DNA of 64,000 nucleotides, taken from assembly GCF_039523755.1 (NCBI RefSeq), contig NZ_BAAAFX010000013.1:62001-126000 (forward strand), in the 5' to 3' direction. This DNA comes from Tatumella terrea. Its GTDB lineage: Bacteria; Pseudomonadota; Gammaproteobacteria; Enterobacterales; Enterobacteriaceae. The notes under the pieces were generated by a model. That model was not told where the DNA came from. It saw only the letters and a list, made by a program, of their open reading frames with translations, and did not search any database. A program made the position numbers and the translations under genes. Positions within the stretch are counted from its first letter, which is position 1. The number at the start of each line of letters is the position of its first letter. Of the stretch, positions 26,888 to 36,021 are shown in pieces.

Positions 26888-28259
26888 ATGACAACTCCAG
26901 AGTACGACACAAAAGTAAACCGGGCACTTGAAGTTTATCCCAATCGATTTGATCCCTCCCGGATGGATAATCTTGATCCACGTATACGTTCTATCGTGGA
27001 ACGTCGAATGAGTATTCTGGGGCCGGGATATTCCCTCATCTATCGTAATCCGGTTGAATTTGTGGAAGGGCGGGGAGCTCATCTGTTTGATCGCGAAGGA
27101 AATGACTTTCTCGATGCGTATAACAATGTGGCATGCGTGGGTCATTCACATCCGCAGGTTGTCGAAGCCATCACTTCACAGATTAAGAAACTCAACACCA
27201 ATAACCGATATGTACAGGAAAGTCTGGTTGATTATGCAGAACGTCTGGTCGCTACCTTCCCGGAGGAACTCTCCCGGGTAACGTTCGGCTGTTCAGGCTC
27301 GGAAGCTAACGACCTGGCCATTCGCGTAGCGAAATTCTACACCCGTAATCAGGGGATTATTGTCACCCGTAATGCCTATGATGGCATTACCAGTGAAGTC
27401 GCTTCCTTTTCTCCCGGTCTGGGGCCGACATCGCCTATCGGACCCAATGTTGTGCTTATTGAAGCCCCCGACCCTCGTGTCGCGGCTGCCGAAGGGCTTT
27501 CCATTGATGAGTATATGAGAAAGGAGATTAAGCGAGGGGTCTCTGAACTTGCCCGGCATGGCTTTGGGCTGGCAGCATTTGTGGCAGACTCCCTGTTCAC
27601 CAGTGACGGAATTTTTGCTGACCCGGCGAGCTATCTGAAACCCATGATTGAAGAGGTTCATGCCGCCGGGGGGCTTTATATTGCCGATGAAGTGCAGTCA
27701 GGATTCGGCCGTTGCGGGGATACCATGTTGGGGTTTCAGCGTCATGGTATTATTCCGGATATCGTCACACTGGGTAAACCGATGGGTAATGGATTACCGC
27801 TATCGGGTACCGTTTTCCGCCCTGAGGTTGCGTACGAGTTTGGTCAGAATTTCAGGTATTTCAATACCTTTGCTGCCAGCCAGCTCCCCATCGCGGCGGG
27901 TGCGGCCGTTCTCGACGTGATCAGCAGCGAGAATTTATTGGAAAATGCCATTGTTCAGGGGGAGGCGTTGCGTAAGGGTCTGCATGAGATTGTTAAGAAT
28001 TCTCCTTATGTGTCTGATATCAGAGGGGTCGGATTATATACCGGTGTTGAGATCGTTGCTGATCGGGATTCCGGAGCACCGGACAAACGACGTACTGAGC
28101 AATTTATTGATGAATTACGCGAAAGAAGGATCCTTATACGAAGCTGCGGGGGGGGGGGAGGGAAATGTCCTGAAAATTCGTCCTCCATTAGTCTTCAATT
28201 CATCGGATGTCACACATTTTCTTGAAACCTTCTCTGATATTGCAAAAAAGCTGCTCTGA
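26888..28259 (+). pseudogene. Class-III aminotransferase-fold enzyme, frameshifted at a G11 tract
   Basis: A PLP enzyme of the class-III aminotransferase fold: AYNNVACVGHSHPQVVEA, the cofactor loop FGCSGSEANDLA, the DEVQSGFGRCG aspartate, and PLP lysine K297 in TLGKPMGNGLPLSG. This subgroup includes ethanolamine-phosphate and 5-phosphohydroxylysine phospho-lyases, which fits the kinase just upstream. The reading frame breaks at a run of eleven Gs (28148-28158). As written the protein ends aberrantly at 28225. With ten Gs it would continue as GGGEGNVLKIRPPLVF and end at 28259, the normal family C-terminus. This may be a phase-variable switch, a recent mutation, or a base-calling error. Confidence 0.8.
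28148..28158 (+). repeat. Homopolymer tract G11 inside the aminotransferase gene
   Basis: Eleven consecutive Gs, one more than needed to keep the frame. Tracts this long are prone to slippage in replication and in sequencing. Confidence 0.9.
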
Positions 28260-28521
28260 ATACGCGAGAGCCTTATCAGGGGACCGGTCATTACTATGCC
28301 CGGCCCCCTGATAATTCTGCAATCAGCGAAATGTATGGTAATGTGCTGTGAGTCTGGCTGTAGATCGTGGCTGCCTGAAAAGGAATCATCAGACAGTTAC
28401 CGGAAAGGGAGTAGTAAACGAGCGGTTAACTTTTACTGCAATATTTTGCTATTTCCTTACTACAGAATGCACGTTGTGTTTTCTTTTTGAGCAATCACCA
28501 ACATTAACATGTAGCTATATC

Positions 28522-29187
28522 ATGGAAAATCATCTGCCATCATCTTTGTCTTCTGAAGAAATAAAATCCACCACATTAGAATCACTTGTCTTAACGATAC
28601 GACAGCGGATCCTGAATGGTGAATTCGAACCTGGTTCATTTTTGCGTGACATCCGTATGGCAGAAGAGCATGGGGTATCCCGAACGACATTCAGAAGTGC
28701 GGCTCAGATTTTGGTCAGCCAGGGGCTGTTAGTACAAATTGTGAACCGGGGGTTCTGTGTACCAAAATTCGGCCCTAACGATATTGTTGATGTGACGCGA
28801 CTTCGGGGCGTGTTAGAAGGCGAAGCGGTACGCATGATTACCTACAGTGGATTGATCCCTAAAGGTGCCCTCGATGCCATTGAAGTGATGCGTGCGGCTC
28901 CTGCGGGTGCATCTTCTGCTTATCTGAGTGCAGCCGACAGAGCTTTTCATCGTGCTATTATAGATGCCAGTCTGAGTCCCAGGTTACAAAAAAGTTATAG
29001 CGTTTTGGAAGGTGAGATTGAGTTACTTATGGTTCAGCGTAATGCCTTCTACGAGAATTCAAAAGAATTAGTGGCTGAACATGAGCATCTTATCCGTTGT
29101 CTTGAAACGCGTGTGTACGATATTGCCCGTGATGCATTTGTTGAGCACTGGGAGGATTTGAGCAAAAAATTATTATTACCGACGTGA
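28522..29187 (+). CDS. GntR-family regulator, FCD subfamily
   Basis: 221 residues: an N-terminal winged helix (about 17-75; RQRILNGEFEPGSFLRDIRMAEEHGVSRTTFR) and a helical FCD ligand domain (about 85-215; DVTRLRGVLEGEAVRM, RAFHRAIIDASLSPRLQ, EHEHLIRCLETRVYDIARDAFVEHW). The D and H residues of the FCD domain are compatible with a metal-assisted organic-acid or amino-acid ligand site. It likely controls the kinase/aminotransferase operon through the TTGTCnGACAA-type sites. The ATG at 28522 starts a normal domain; the frame opens 58 codons earlier with no family resemblance. Confidence 0.85.
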   Translation: MENHLPSSLSSEEIKSTTLESLVLTIRQRILNGEFEPGSFLRDIRMAEEHGVSRTTFRSAAQILVSQGLLVQIVNRGFCVPKFGPNDIVDVTRLRGVLEGEAVRMITYSGLIPKGALDAIEVMRAAPAGASSAYLSAADRAFHRAIIDASLSPRLQKSYSVLEGEIELLMVQRNAFYENSKELVAEHEHLIRCLETRVYDIARDAFVEHWEDLSKKLLLPT

Positions 29188-30129
29188 AACTTCTTAAACT
29201 TATGGGATTTATCAAATTTCCGCGAAACAGTGAGCCGGAATTAGCCCCTACACATTCTTATTACCGTGAAAACTCCGTTAAACGTGCAGAATGCAATCCT
29301 GAAATTACTGAGATACCCTCGCAGAATTTCAAAATGAATGTGACGATCTTCTGATTACCTTATAAAGGGATAAAACAGAGTGGCTGTTCATTTTTTATCT
29401 CGCTGAACCTTCTCCGGCGATATGTGAATAAAAAGAAATATGGGGCAGAGAAATGAGCTATCAGGTGCGGGGATGTATAATGATGAGTACAATCAGGGAC
29501 GAGCCACTGTCGTTTGTACCAACCCCCCGGAATACGCTCTGAATAAAAATATCCGTCTGGTTGAATGCATAAATAAATATCTGAGAACAGACCACAATAA
29601 AAAACGCTGAGCGTATATAATATCCCTACCGATAAGAATGACTGCGCCTCCTTTATTTTAAAAGCGGGAACAGCAAAATACACGATGATAACTGCCAGAT
29701 TCATGTGTCGCAGCAGTATTACTGACTTTTCAGCGGCAGAAGAAGCCTGCGCTATCTGCAACGTATTTCTGATACCGAGATCGTTCATGAACCGGAACGT
29801 ACTTCCTGCTTATGGCTTTTAGCCGATGGCGTGTCAAAGTCCGGCTTACGCTAAACATTACCCGGAGTCCGGGGCCGAAAGAGTGGCAGTAATAATATTA
29901 TTTTTCATCGTCTTTTCTCAAATGTCTGTTAAGAAGATTGTGATCGGCAGGCGTTAAAGTTGGAATTTTCGGTAAGATGTTCGCAGCCACTGACCTGCGC
30001 AGTATGCCGAAAACTATAAATTTCCTTCCCGGACAATGGCTTTACAAAAAATAATGACCAGCCATCTTGATCGGAACACTCCATTAGCATTACTGTATAT
30101 TTATACAGTAAAAATCTGAGAGACCGATC
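29188..30129. other. Gap of about 940 bp before umuDC
   Basis: Nothing firm is seen until the LexA box at 30091. A 142-codon minus-strand frame (29360-29788) has hydrophobic stretches but no ribosome site, no recognised relatives and an odd composition. I treat it as chance or a remnant. Confidence 0.4.
30091..30110. promoter_or_regulatory. LexA (SOS) box of umuDC
   Basis: TACTGTATATTTATACAGTA has the CTGT-N8-ACAG core and differs from the ideal LexA consensus at a single base. It lies 20 bp before umuD. Confidence 0.96.
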
Positions 30130-30552
30130 ATGACGTTCTATCTGCCTGCAGAGCTGCATACCATGCAGGATCTGCCCTTTTTTATCAGTCGTGTCCCTTG
30201 CGGTTTTCCGTCGCCGGCACAGGACTATGTTGAACAGCGTATCGATCTTAATCAGTTACTGATTCGGCATCCCGGTGCCACCTATTTTGTGCGGGTCAGT
30301 GGCGATTCTATGACTGAAGGCGGGATCGATGACGGCGATATGCTGATTGTCGACAGTTCACTGAAGGCAGGGCATGGCGATATTGTGGTGGCCGCGGTGG
30401 CGGGGGAGTTTACCGTTAAGCAGCTGATGCTGAGACCTTCTCTGCATCTGCGACCGATGAATATCGCCCATTCCGTGATAACAATTGCTGATGCTGATCA
30501 GTTTGAGATCTTCGGGGTGGTAAAACACGTAGTCAAAACGTTGGGTCAGTAA
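30130..30552 (+). CDS. umuD: DNA polymerase V accessory subunit UmuD
   Basis: 140 residues of the LexA/UmuD self-cleaving serine protease family. The RecA-stimulated cleavage site C24-G25 is in RVPCGFPSPAQDYVE, with catalytic S60 in VSGDSMTEGG and K97 in FTVKQL. Cleaved UmuD' joins UmuC to form Pol V for translesion synthesis. A near-consensus LexA box lies immediately upstream. umuC starts on the last base of the umuD stop codon, giving tight translational coupling. Confidence 0.97.
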   Translation: MTFYLPAELHTMQDLPFFISRVPCGFPSPAQDYVEQRIDLNQLLIRHPGATYFVRVSGDSMTEGGIDDGDMLIVDSSLKAGHGDIVVAAVAGEFTVKQLMLRPSLHLRPMNIAHSVITIADADQFEIFGVVKHVVKTLGQ

Positions 30553-31814
30553 TGTTTGCGCTGGTGGATGTGAATTCATTTTATGCGTCGTGTGAAACCG
30601 TGTTCCGCCCGGATTTAAAAGGGAAACCGGTGGTCGTCCTGAGTAATAACGATGGCTGTGTTATTGCGCGTTCAGCCGAAGCGAAGCAACTGGACATCAG
30701 TATGGGGGAACCTTATTTCCGGCTAAAAAACCTTCTGCGCGAGCATCGGGTCAGTGTGTTCAGTTCAAACTATGCTTTATACGCAGATATGAGTCAGCGT
30801 GTGATGAGCACGCTGGAAGCACTGGCACCGGCAGTAGAAATTTATTCCATCGATGAAGCATTTATGGACCTCACCGGCGTCCGTCATTGCCGGAACCTGG
30901 AAGCCTTTGGTCGCGAAGTCCGTGAGCGTGTGCTGCGTGATACGCATCTGACGGTCGGGGTCGGAATAGCCCCGACAAAGACTCTGGCCAAACTCGCCAA
31001 TCATGCGGCGAAAACCTGGCGAAAAACCGGCGGGGTGGTTGATCTGTCGAATGCCGAACGTCAGCGTAAACTGATGGCCCTGACACCGGTGGCCGAAGTC
31101 TGGGGAGTGGGGCGGCGTATCAGTAAGAAACTGAATATGATGGGGATTCTTACGGCCAGAGATTTATCGGAGCAGAGTACCTGGGTTATCAGAAAACACT
31201 TCAATGTGGTGCTGGAACGAACGGTGAGGGAACTGCGGGGCGAACCCTGTCTTGAACTGGAAGAATTTGCCCCGGTGAAACAACAGATCGTCTGCTCCCG
31301 TTCATTCTCCGGACGGATCACTGAATATACGTCGATGCGTGAGGCTATATGTAATTATGCGGTGCGGGCTGGAGAAAAGCTGCGTGGCGAGCGGCAATAT
31401 TGTCGTCAGGTGGGGGTATTTCTGCGTACCAGCCCGCATGCACAGGACGAGGTATTCTACGGTAACCAGGCCTCGGTGAAACTGCTGACACCTTCTCATG
31501 ATAGCCGGGATATTATTCGCGCCGCTATGACCGCACTGGATAGCATCTGGCAGGACGGGCCACGGTATATGAAGGCCGGAGTCATGCTGGGGGATTTTTT
31601 CAGTCAGGGCATTTCGCAGCTCAATCTGTTTGATGACTATAAGCCGCGGGCGGACAGTGAATCACTGATGCGGGTGATTGATGGCGTTAATCAAAGCGGA
31701 AAAGGACAGCTATGGTTTGCCGGCCAGGGCGTAGAAAAGCGCTGGGCAATGAAACGCGATATGTTGTCACCCTGCTATACCACCCGCTACAGCGATCTGC
31801 CTGTGGTCCGGTAA
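30552..31814 (+). CDS. umuC: DNA polymerase V catalytic subunit UmuC
   Basis: A Y-family polymerase of 420 residues (E. coli 422). D6 (FALVDVNSFYASCE) and D101-E102 (YSIDEAFMDL) are the metal-binding catalytic residues; helix-hairpin-helix and little-finger regions follow. A beta-clamp binding motif QLNLFDD is present near residue 357. It performs error-prone bypass of DNA lesions during the SOS response. It overlaps umuD by one base. Confidence 0.97.
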   Translation: MFALVDVNSFYASCETVFRPDLKGKPVVVLSNNDGCVIARSAEAKQLDISMGEPYFRLKNLLREHRVSVFSSNYALYADMSQRVMSTLEALAPAVEIYSIDEAFMDLTGVRHCRNLEAFGREVRERVLRDTHLTVGVGIAPTKTLAKLANHAAKTWRKTGGVVDLSNAERQRKLMALTPVAEVWGVGRRISKKLNMMGILTARDLSEQSTWVIRKHFNVVLERTVRELRGEPCLELEEFAPVKQQIVCSRSFSGRITEYTSMREAICNYAVRAGEKLRGERQYCRQVGVFLRTSPHAQDEVFYGNQASVKLLTPSHDSRDIIRAAMTALDSIWQDGPRYMKAGVMLGDFFSQGISQLNLFDDYKPRADSESLMRVIDGVNQSGKGQLWFAGQGVEKRWAMKRDMLSPCYTTRYSDLPVVR

Positions 31815-32196
31815 GGCGGTTACCTCCTCTCACCCTGTTATCACGGGGACCGCACCTCTGTCCCTGCCTATAAGCCCTGCAAAAGTTTATACATTGTTTA
31901 CCAGGATATCTTTAATTAACCTCGCCGGTAATGTGCCTCCGGCGGGGCATTCAGTGTGCCTGCTCTCCGGCGATATCCGGAACGAGGGCCTTCTGATGGG
32001 GAGCTTACCGGAGGAGAGTAAGGGGAAGCTGTTGCCCTTTATGGTAATGATACTAATTCTCATTATTATTTACATTTCTTAATTTGTTCGTACAATAGGC
32101 AATATCTGCCGGTGTAATAAAATGTTACATGGAGCATTCTGTTTGCAGTCATCGGCGAGGGTGAAGCATTTTGATCAACAAATGGAATCGATGATA
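31815..32196. other. Gap between umuC and the TonB receptor
   Basis: Contains an imperfect GC-rich inverted repeat near 31919-31948 (possible umuC transcript end, no T tract) and the Fur box at 32049-32067. No gene is supported. Confidence 0.45.
32049..32067. promoter_or_regulatory. Fur box upstream of the CirA-like receptor
   Basis: GATACTAATTCTCATTATT matches 14 of 19 positions of the Fur consensus, in the AT-rich promoter region about 130 bp before the receptor gene. Confidence 0.7.
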
Positions 32197-34182
32197 ATGA
32201 CAAAACTTCGCGTAAAACCGTTCGCAGTGATACTGACAACGGCATTTTTCCCCGGGATGGCAGAGGCTACCGATAAAGAAACACTGGTAGTCACTGCGAC
32301 GGGTTTTGAACAGAAAATTCAGAATGCCCCGGCCTCCATCTCTGTGATCAGCAGAGAGCAAATCGAAGACAAAGCCTACCGAGATATTACCGATGCATTA
32401 AAAGATGTGCCCGGCGTGGTCGTTACCGGCGGGGGCAGCAGCAGCGATATCAGTATCCGCGGAATGTCCTCACAGTACACCCTGTTTCTGGTCGACGGGA
32501 GGCGGGTGAGTACACGGGCAACCCGGCCTAACAGTGATAATGCCGGTATTGAACAAGGCTGGTTACCTCCGCTGGAATCGATAGAACGGATAGAGGTGAT
32601 CCGCGGCCCTATGTCTTCGCTGTACGGTTCGGATGCGATGGGAGGGGTCATTAATGTGATCACCAAAAAAACGTATAACCGTGGGAAATGGCTGGGGTCA
32701 CTGCATACGGAAGCAACTTTTCAGCAGCATCGCCGCTCCGGAGATCTTTATCAGACCGATACTTATGTTTCCGGCCCGCTGATTGACGGGCTGCTGGGCA
32801 TGAAACTCAGCGGGTTACTCTCCCGTCGCCAGGAAGACAGAAGAGTCAATGGCTATAACGAGCAACGGATGCGTAACGGTGCCGCCACGTTCACCCTGAC
32901 ACCCGATGACAGAAACAGTATCGATGTGGATATAGCCAGAGAATTGCAGGACAGAAACAGTACGCCCGGAAAATCTCAGGCGGCAGAGAGCTGCCGGGGA
33001 ACCGTCTGTACGCCGAACAGCCGTAGTGAAAACCGCTATGAGCACACCACTTATGCGCTGACACATCGTGGATATTATGACGCAGTGAATACCAGCAGCT
33101 ATCTGCAACGGGAGGAAACGAATAACCCCGGCCGCGCGATGAAATCCTACAACACGACGCTGAATACACAAGGCCAATGGCTGCTGGATGAACACTCAAT
33201 AACGCTGGGTGGACAGTATGGTTATGAAACGCTGCACGATGACGGAAACCAGTTAGAAGCTGCTGCGGGCCTGAATAAACTGACACGCTGGAGCTGGGCC
33301 GTTTTTGCAGAAGATGAGTGGGCAATGACCCAAAGTTTCTCGCTGACCGGCGGAATACGGATGGATAAAGACCAGAATTATGGAACACACTGGACCCCGC
33401 GGGGATATGGTGTCTGGCACCTGAGTGATCAATGGACAGTCAAAGGTGGTGTTTCTGCGGGCTATCGCTCGCCGGATCTGCGCCAGTCCTCCGCCAGCTG
33501 GGGGCAGATGACCGGGGGAGGCCGCTCAAACGGAATTATTGTCGGGAATCCTGATCTGAAACCCGAGAAGAGCCTGAGCGAAGAAATCGCGTTGCTATGG
33601 GATAACGGTAAGCAACTGAATGCCGGCTTAACCCTGTTTAACACCGACTTTAAACATAAGATCACCGAAGTTCGCCGGTGTAATAGCAGTGCCGACCCCG
33701 CCTGTACTATCGGTAATACGCATTACGATTTTGTCAGTGACCGGGTCAATGTTGATAAAGCAAACCTGCGTGGTGCAGAGGCGACGCTGGGATGGAAACC
33801 GGCAGATGACTGGAAACTGACCGGTAACTATACCTATACCGATTCCGAGCAGAAGAGCGGACAGTTTTCCGGTAAGCCACTGAATAAGATGCCAAAACAT
33901 ATGATCAATCTGACACTGAACTGGCAAACGACCCGGGATCTGTCGGTATGGGGCCGGATCAACTTCCGGAGCAGAACGTCAGAGTATCTGAGCCGCACCA
34001 GTATGGCGCAGGGTACCCCGTCCTACAGCTTCGTTGATGCCGGGGTAAACTACCCGGTCACTAAATCGTTATCTCTGCTTGCCGGTATCTATAACCTGCT
34101 GGATAAAACGGTCAGCTATGACGATTATTCATCGACATTAGACGGACGTCGTTATTACCTGGGGGCGAATTATAATTTCTGA
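32197..34182 (+). CDS. CirA-like TonB-dependent catecholate siderophore receptor
   Basis: 661 residues from this start (E. coli CirA 663). It has a signal peptide ending near MAEA, a TonB box ETLVVTA, and a plug domain with RGMSSQYTLFLVDGRRVSTR and IERIEVIRGPMSSLYGSDAMGGVINVIT. A 22-strand barrel ends in YYLGANYNF, with the last-residue Phe typical of outer-membrane proteins. Cysteine pairs (SCRGTVC and RCNSSADPAC) mark extracellular loops. It most resembles the CirA/IrgA group that imports catecholate iron complexes and colicins. A Fur box precedes it, and exbBD can energise it. ATG codons at 32122 and 32191 are alternative starts. Confidence 0.86.
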   Translation: MTKLRVKPFAVILTTAFFPGMAEATDKETLVVTATGFEQKIQNAPASISVISREQIEDKAYRDITDALKDVPGVVVTGGGSSSDISIRGMSSQYTLFLVDGRRVSTRATRPNSDNAGIEQGWLPPLESIERIEVIRGPMSSLYGSDAMGGVINVITKKTYNRGKWLGSLHTEATFQQHRRSGDLYQTDTYVSGPLIDGLLGMKLSGLLSRRQEDRRVNGYNEQRMRNGAATFTLTPDDRNSIDVDIARELQDRNSTPGKSQAAESCRGTVCTPNSRSENRYEHTTYALTHRGYYDAVNTSSYLQREETNNPGRAMKSYNTTLNTQGQWLLDEHSITLGGQYGYETLHDDGNQLEAAAGLNKLTRWSWAVFAEDEWAMTQSFSLTGGIRMDKDQNYGTHWTPRGYGVWHLSDQWTVKGGVSAGYRSPDLRQSSASWGQMTGGGRSNGIIVGNPDLKPEKSLSEEIALLWDNGKQLNAGLTLFNTDFKHKITEVRRCNSSADPACTIGNTHYDFVSDRVNVDKANLRGAEATLGWKPADDWKLTGNYTYTDSEQKSGQFSGKPLNKMPKHMINLTLNWQTTRDLSVWGRINFRSRTSEYLSRTSMAQGTPSYSFVDAGVNYPVTKSLSLLAGIYNLLDKTVSYDDYSSTLDGRRYYLGANYNF

Positions 34183-34186
34183 ACGT

Positions 34187-34211
34187 ACCGGCCACACAAT
34201 GTGTGGCCGGT
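34187..34211. terminator. Hairpin after the TonB receptor
   Basis: A perfect 11-bp inverted repeat (ACCGGCCACAC / GTGTGGCCGGT) with an AAT loop starts 4 bases after the stop. No T tract follows. Confidence 0.65.
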
Positions 34212-34869
34212 GTTAACCGCTTCCCTCTCTTCACTTTCCCCGCCCGCAGTTACCCGAAAATTACCCCCTCCTGTGAATTATGAAATTTTAATAAATGATT
34301 TTTATTAAGAATGATTCCATAAATAGTAACTTTTGTGTGAATTATTAACAGTAGCTGAAAGTTTCACTCTGTTGATATTGGTCCTGATGATTAATTATTT
34401 TAAAGATTAAAAGCGGTGTTGAAAGTGGAAATAAACACTTTGAAGGAATTGATAAACGATCTTTTTATTTTAAATTAAAAAAATAAATAGGATTAATGTT
34501 CGCATTTTTATAGTATTCTGATATTTTATAGCGACATGGTGATTTTGTGTGGTTGTTAAAGCTATTTTTCATGTTTTACATGGCATTAAAAAACAAGTAC
34601 CATCTCCGCAGACAGCAGATAAAGATTAAAATGTATATTTTCAGAACTGGCGACAGTAACCACCAGAAGACAGAACAGGTATGGGGGATTATTTCATCTT
34701 ACACACCTGTGGCGGAATACCTGGCAGAGTCATTGAGCTATCTCCCGGCAGGAATGATCGGCCCGGAAATATTTCCCTGTCGGTAATATAACAAAGCGTA
34801 AGTATGATTTTTAGTTAATTTATCTAGGACTAATAAACTATTTCCATAAGTGATTTTTACTCTTTTTAC

Positions 34870-34888
34870 ATAAGTAATAATCACTATC
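34870..34888. promoter_or_regulatory. Possible Fur-like site upstream of the glycan cluster
   Basis: ATAAGTAATAATCACTATC matches the right half of the Fur consensus well (10 of 11) but the left half poorly, about 13 of 19 in all. It lies 18 bp before the cupin gene. In AT-rich DNA such matches can be accidental. Confidence 0.3.
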
Positions 34889-34906
34889 AAACTGCGTAAC
34901 TGAGCT

Positions 34907-35239
34907 ATGGAAAAAAATAATATTGGGAATATGACCCGGGGCTGGTTTGTCGGTCCTTTTGAACCGTCAGTATTCCGTACCAGTAATATGGAAGTTGCCG
35001 TGAAATATTATCGGGCCGGTGATCATGAAGCCGCGCATTATCATAAGGTTGCGACAGAAATCACCGTGATTGTATCCGGTGCTGTCAGAATGTCAGACCA
35101 GTATTATTATCGTGGCGATATTATTACTATCGAACCCGGGCAGATAACAGATTTTTATGCTGTTGAGGATAGCGTGATCACGGTGGTGAAAATTCCCGGA
35201 GCGAACAATGATAAATACATTGCAGAGGAAATAATATGA
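34907..35239 (+). CDS. Small cupin-domain protein
   Basis: A 110-residue single-domain cupin. Motif 1 is AAHYHKVATEITVIVSG, with possible metal ligands H44, H46 and E51; motif 2 is GDIITIEPGQITDFYAVED. Such small cupins in polysaccharide loci act as sugar-nucleotide isomerases/epimerases or as binding or regulatory proteins. The function here is unknown. It overlaps the next gene by 4 bases (ATGA), so it is the first gene of an operon of closely spaced or overlapping genes running to about 41.65 kb. Confidence 0.75.
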   Translation: MEKNNIGNMTRGWFVGPFEPSVFRTSNMEVAVKYYRAGDHEAAHYHKVATEITVIVSGAVRMSDQYYYRGDIITIEPGQITDFYAVEDSVITVVKIPGANNDKYIAEEII

Positions 35240-35994
35240 TCAATATTATTATCCCGATGGCAGGTCGGGGCAGCCGCTTTTCGGTGGCCGGGTATAACGA
35301 TCCTAAGCCATTGATCCGTATCGGTGACAAGAGAATGATTGAAGTCGTCGTTAATAATCTTCGTCCCTGCAGACCGCATCGTTTTATTTTTGTTTGTCAG
35401 GAAGAACATATCGCCGGGTATGGTCTGGTTCCGTTACTGGAAAATATCGCGCCGGGTTCAGTGGTCGTCCCGATACAGGGAATTACCGGAGGGGCCGCGT
35501 GTACCGTATTAGCCGCAAGTGCCTATATTGATAACGACCAGCCACTAATGATTGCTAACTCAGACCAATGGGTCGATACCTGCATTGATGACTATCTGAA
35601 AAAAATGGATGAACAGTCGCTGGATGGTCTGATCATGACAATGACGGCCAGTGATAACAAATGGTCTTATGTGCAGTGTGATGAGCAGGGATGGGTACAA
35701 CGGGTTGTCGAAAAACAGGTGGTTTCTGACGAAGCGACTGTCGGAATTTATAACTATCGTCGTGGCCGCGATTTCTGTCATTTCGCCCGGCAGATGGTGC
35801 GTAATAATGATCTTAGCCACGGAGAGTTTTATGTCGCGCCTGTCTACAACTATCTGCTGCAAAATAATAGCGGTTGCCGTATCGGTATCATGAATATTGG
35901 TACGGAGCTGCATGGCATGTATGGGCTGGGTACTCCGCAAGACCTGCAAAATTTTTCCCGGTTACCGATAGCCAGACAGGCGATTACCTTCTGA
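35236..35994 (+). CDS. Nucleotidylyltransferase (sugar/alcohol-phosphate type)
   Basis: 252 residues of the GT-A-like nucleotidyltransferase fold. The signature loop MAGRGSRF (8-15) and PKPLIRIG (about 23-30) bind the NTP. GITGGAACTVLAAS and IANSDQWVD follow the usual layout, the latter being the metal-binding segment, and VVEKQ and GEFYVAP complete the fold. It should activate a sugar- or polyol-phosphate with CTP, UTP or dTTP; the substrate is not known. It resembles capsule and phosphocholine/phosphoramidate-type cytidylyltransferases more than RmlA in size. It overlaps the cupin by 4 bases. Confidence 0.8.
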   Translation: MINIIIPMAGRGSRFSVAGYNDPKPLIRIGDKRMIEVVVNNLRPCRPHRFIFVCQEEHIAGYGLVPLLENIAPGSVVVPIQGITGGAACTVLAASAYIDNDQPLMIANSDQWVDTCIDDYLKKMDEQSLDGLIMTMTASDNKWSYVQCDEQGWVQRVVEKQVVSDEATVGIYNYRRGRDFCHFARQMVRNNDLSHGEFYVAPVYNYLLQNNSGCRIGIMNIGTELHGMYGLGTPQDLQNFSRLPIARQAITF

Positions 35995-36021
35995 CATGAA
36001 TGCCACAGGGTGACTATTCCC

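Larger units (their letters stand above)
34183..34906. other. AT-rich gap at the left edge of the glycan cluster
   Basis: About 720 bp of strongly AT-rich DNA. It holds the receptor's terminal hairpin (34187-34211) and a possible Fur-like site (34870-34888). A 79-codon frame at 34547-34786 is not supported by any resemblance. The abrupt drop in GC suggests a junction with transferred DNA. Confidence 0.5.

Noticed and set aside
24419..29187. Integrated island at tRNA-Phe
   Set aside because: No integrase gene and no second copy of the tRNA 3' end were seen; the accessory character is noted, but an island with defined ends is not supported.
29360..29788. 142-codon minus-strand open frame upstream of umuDC
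   Set aside because: Hydrophobic stretches but no ribosome site, relatives or plausible domain; kept only as a note in the gap entry.
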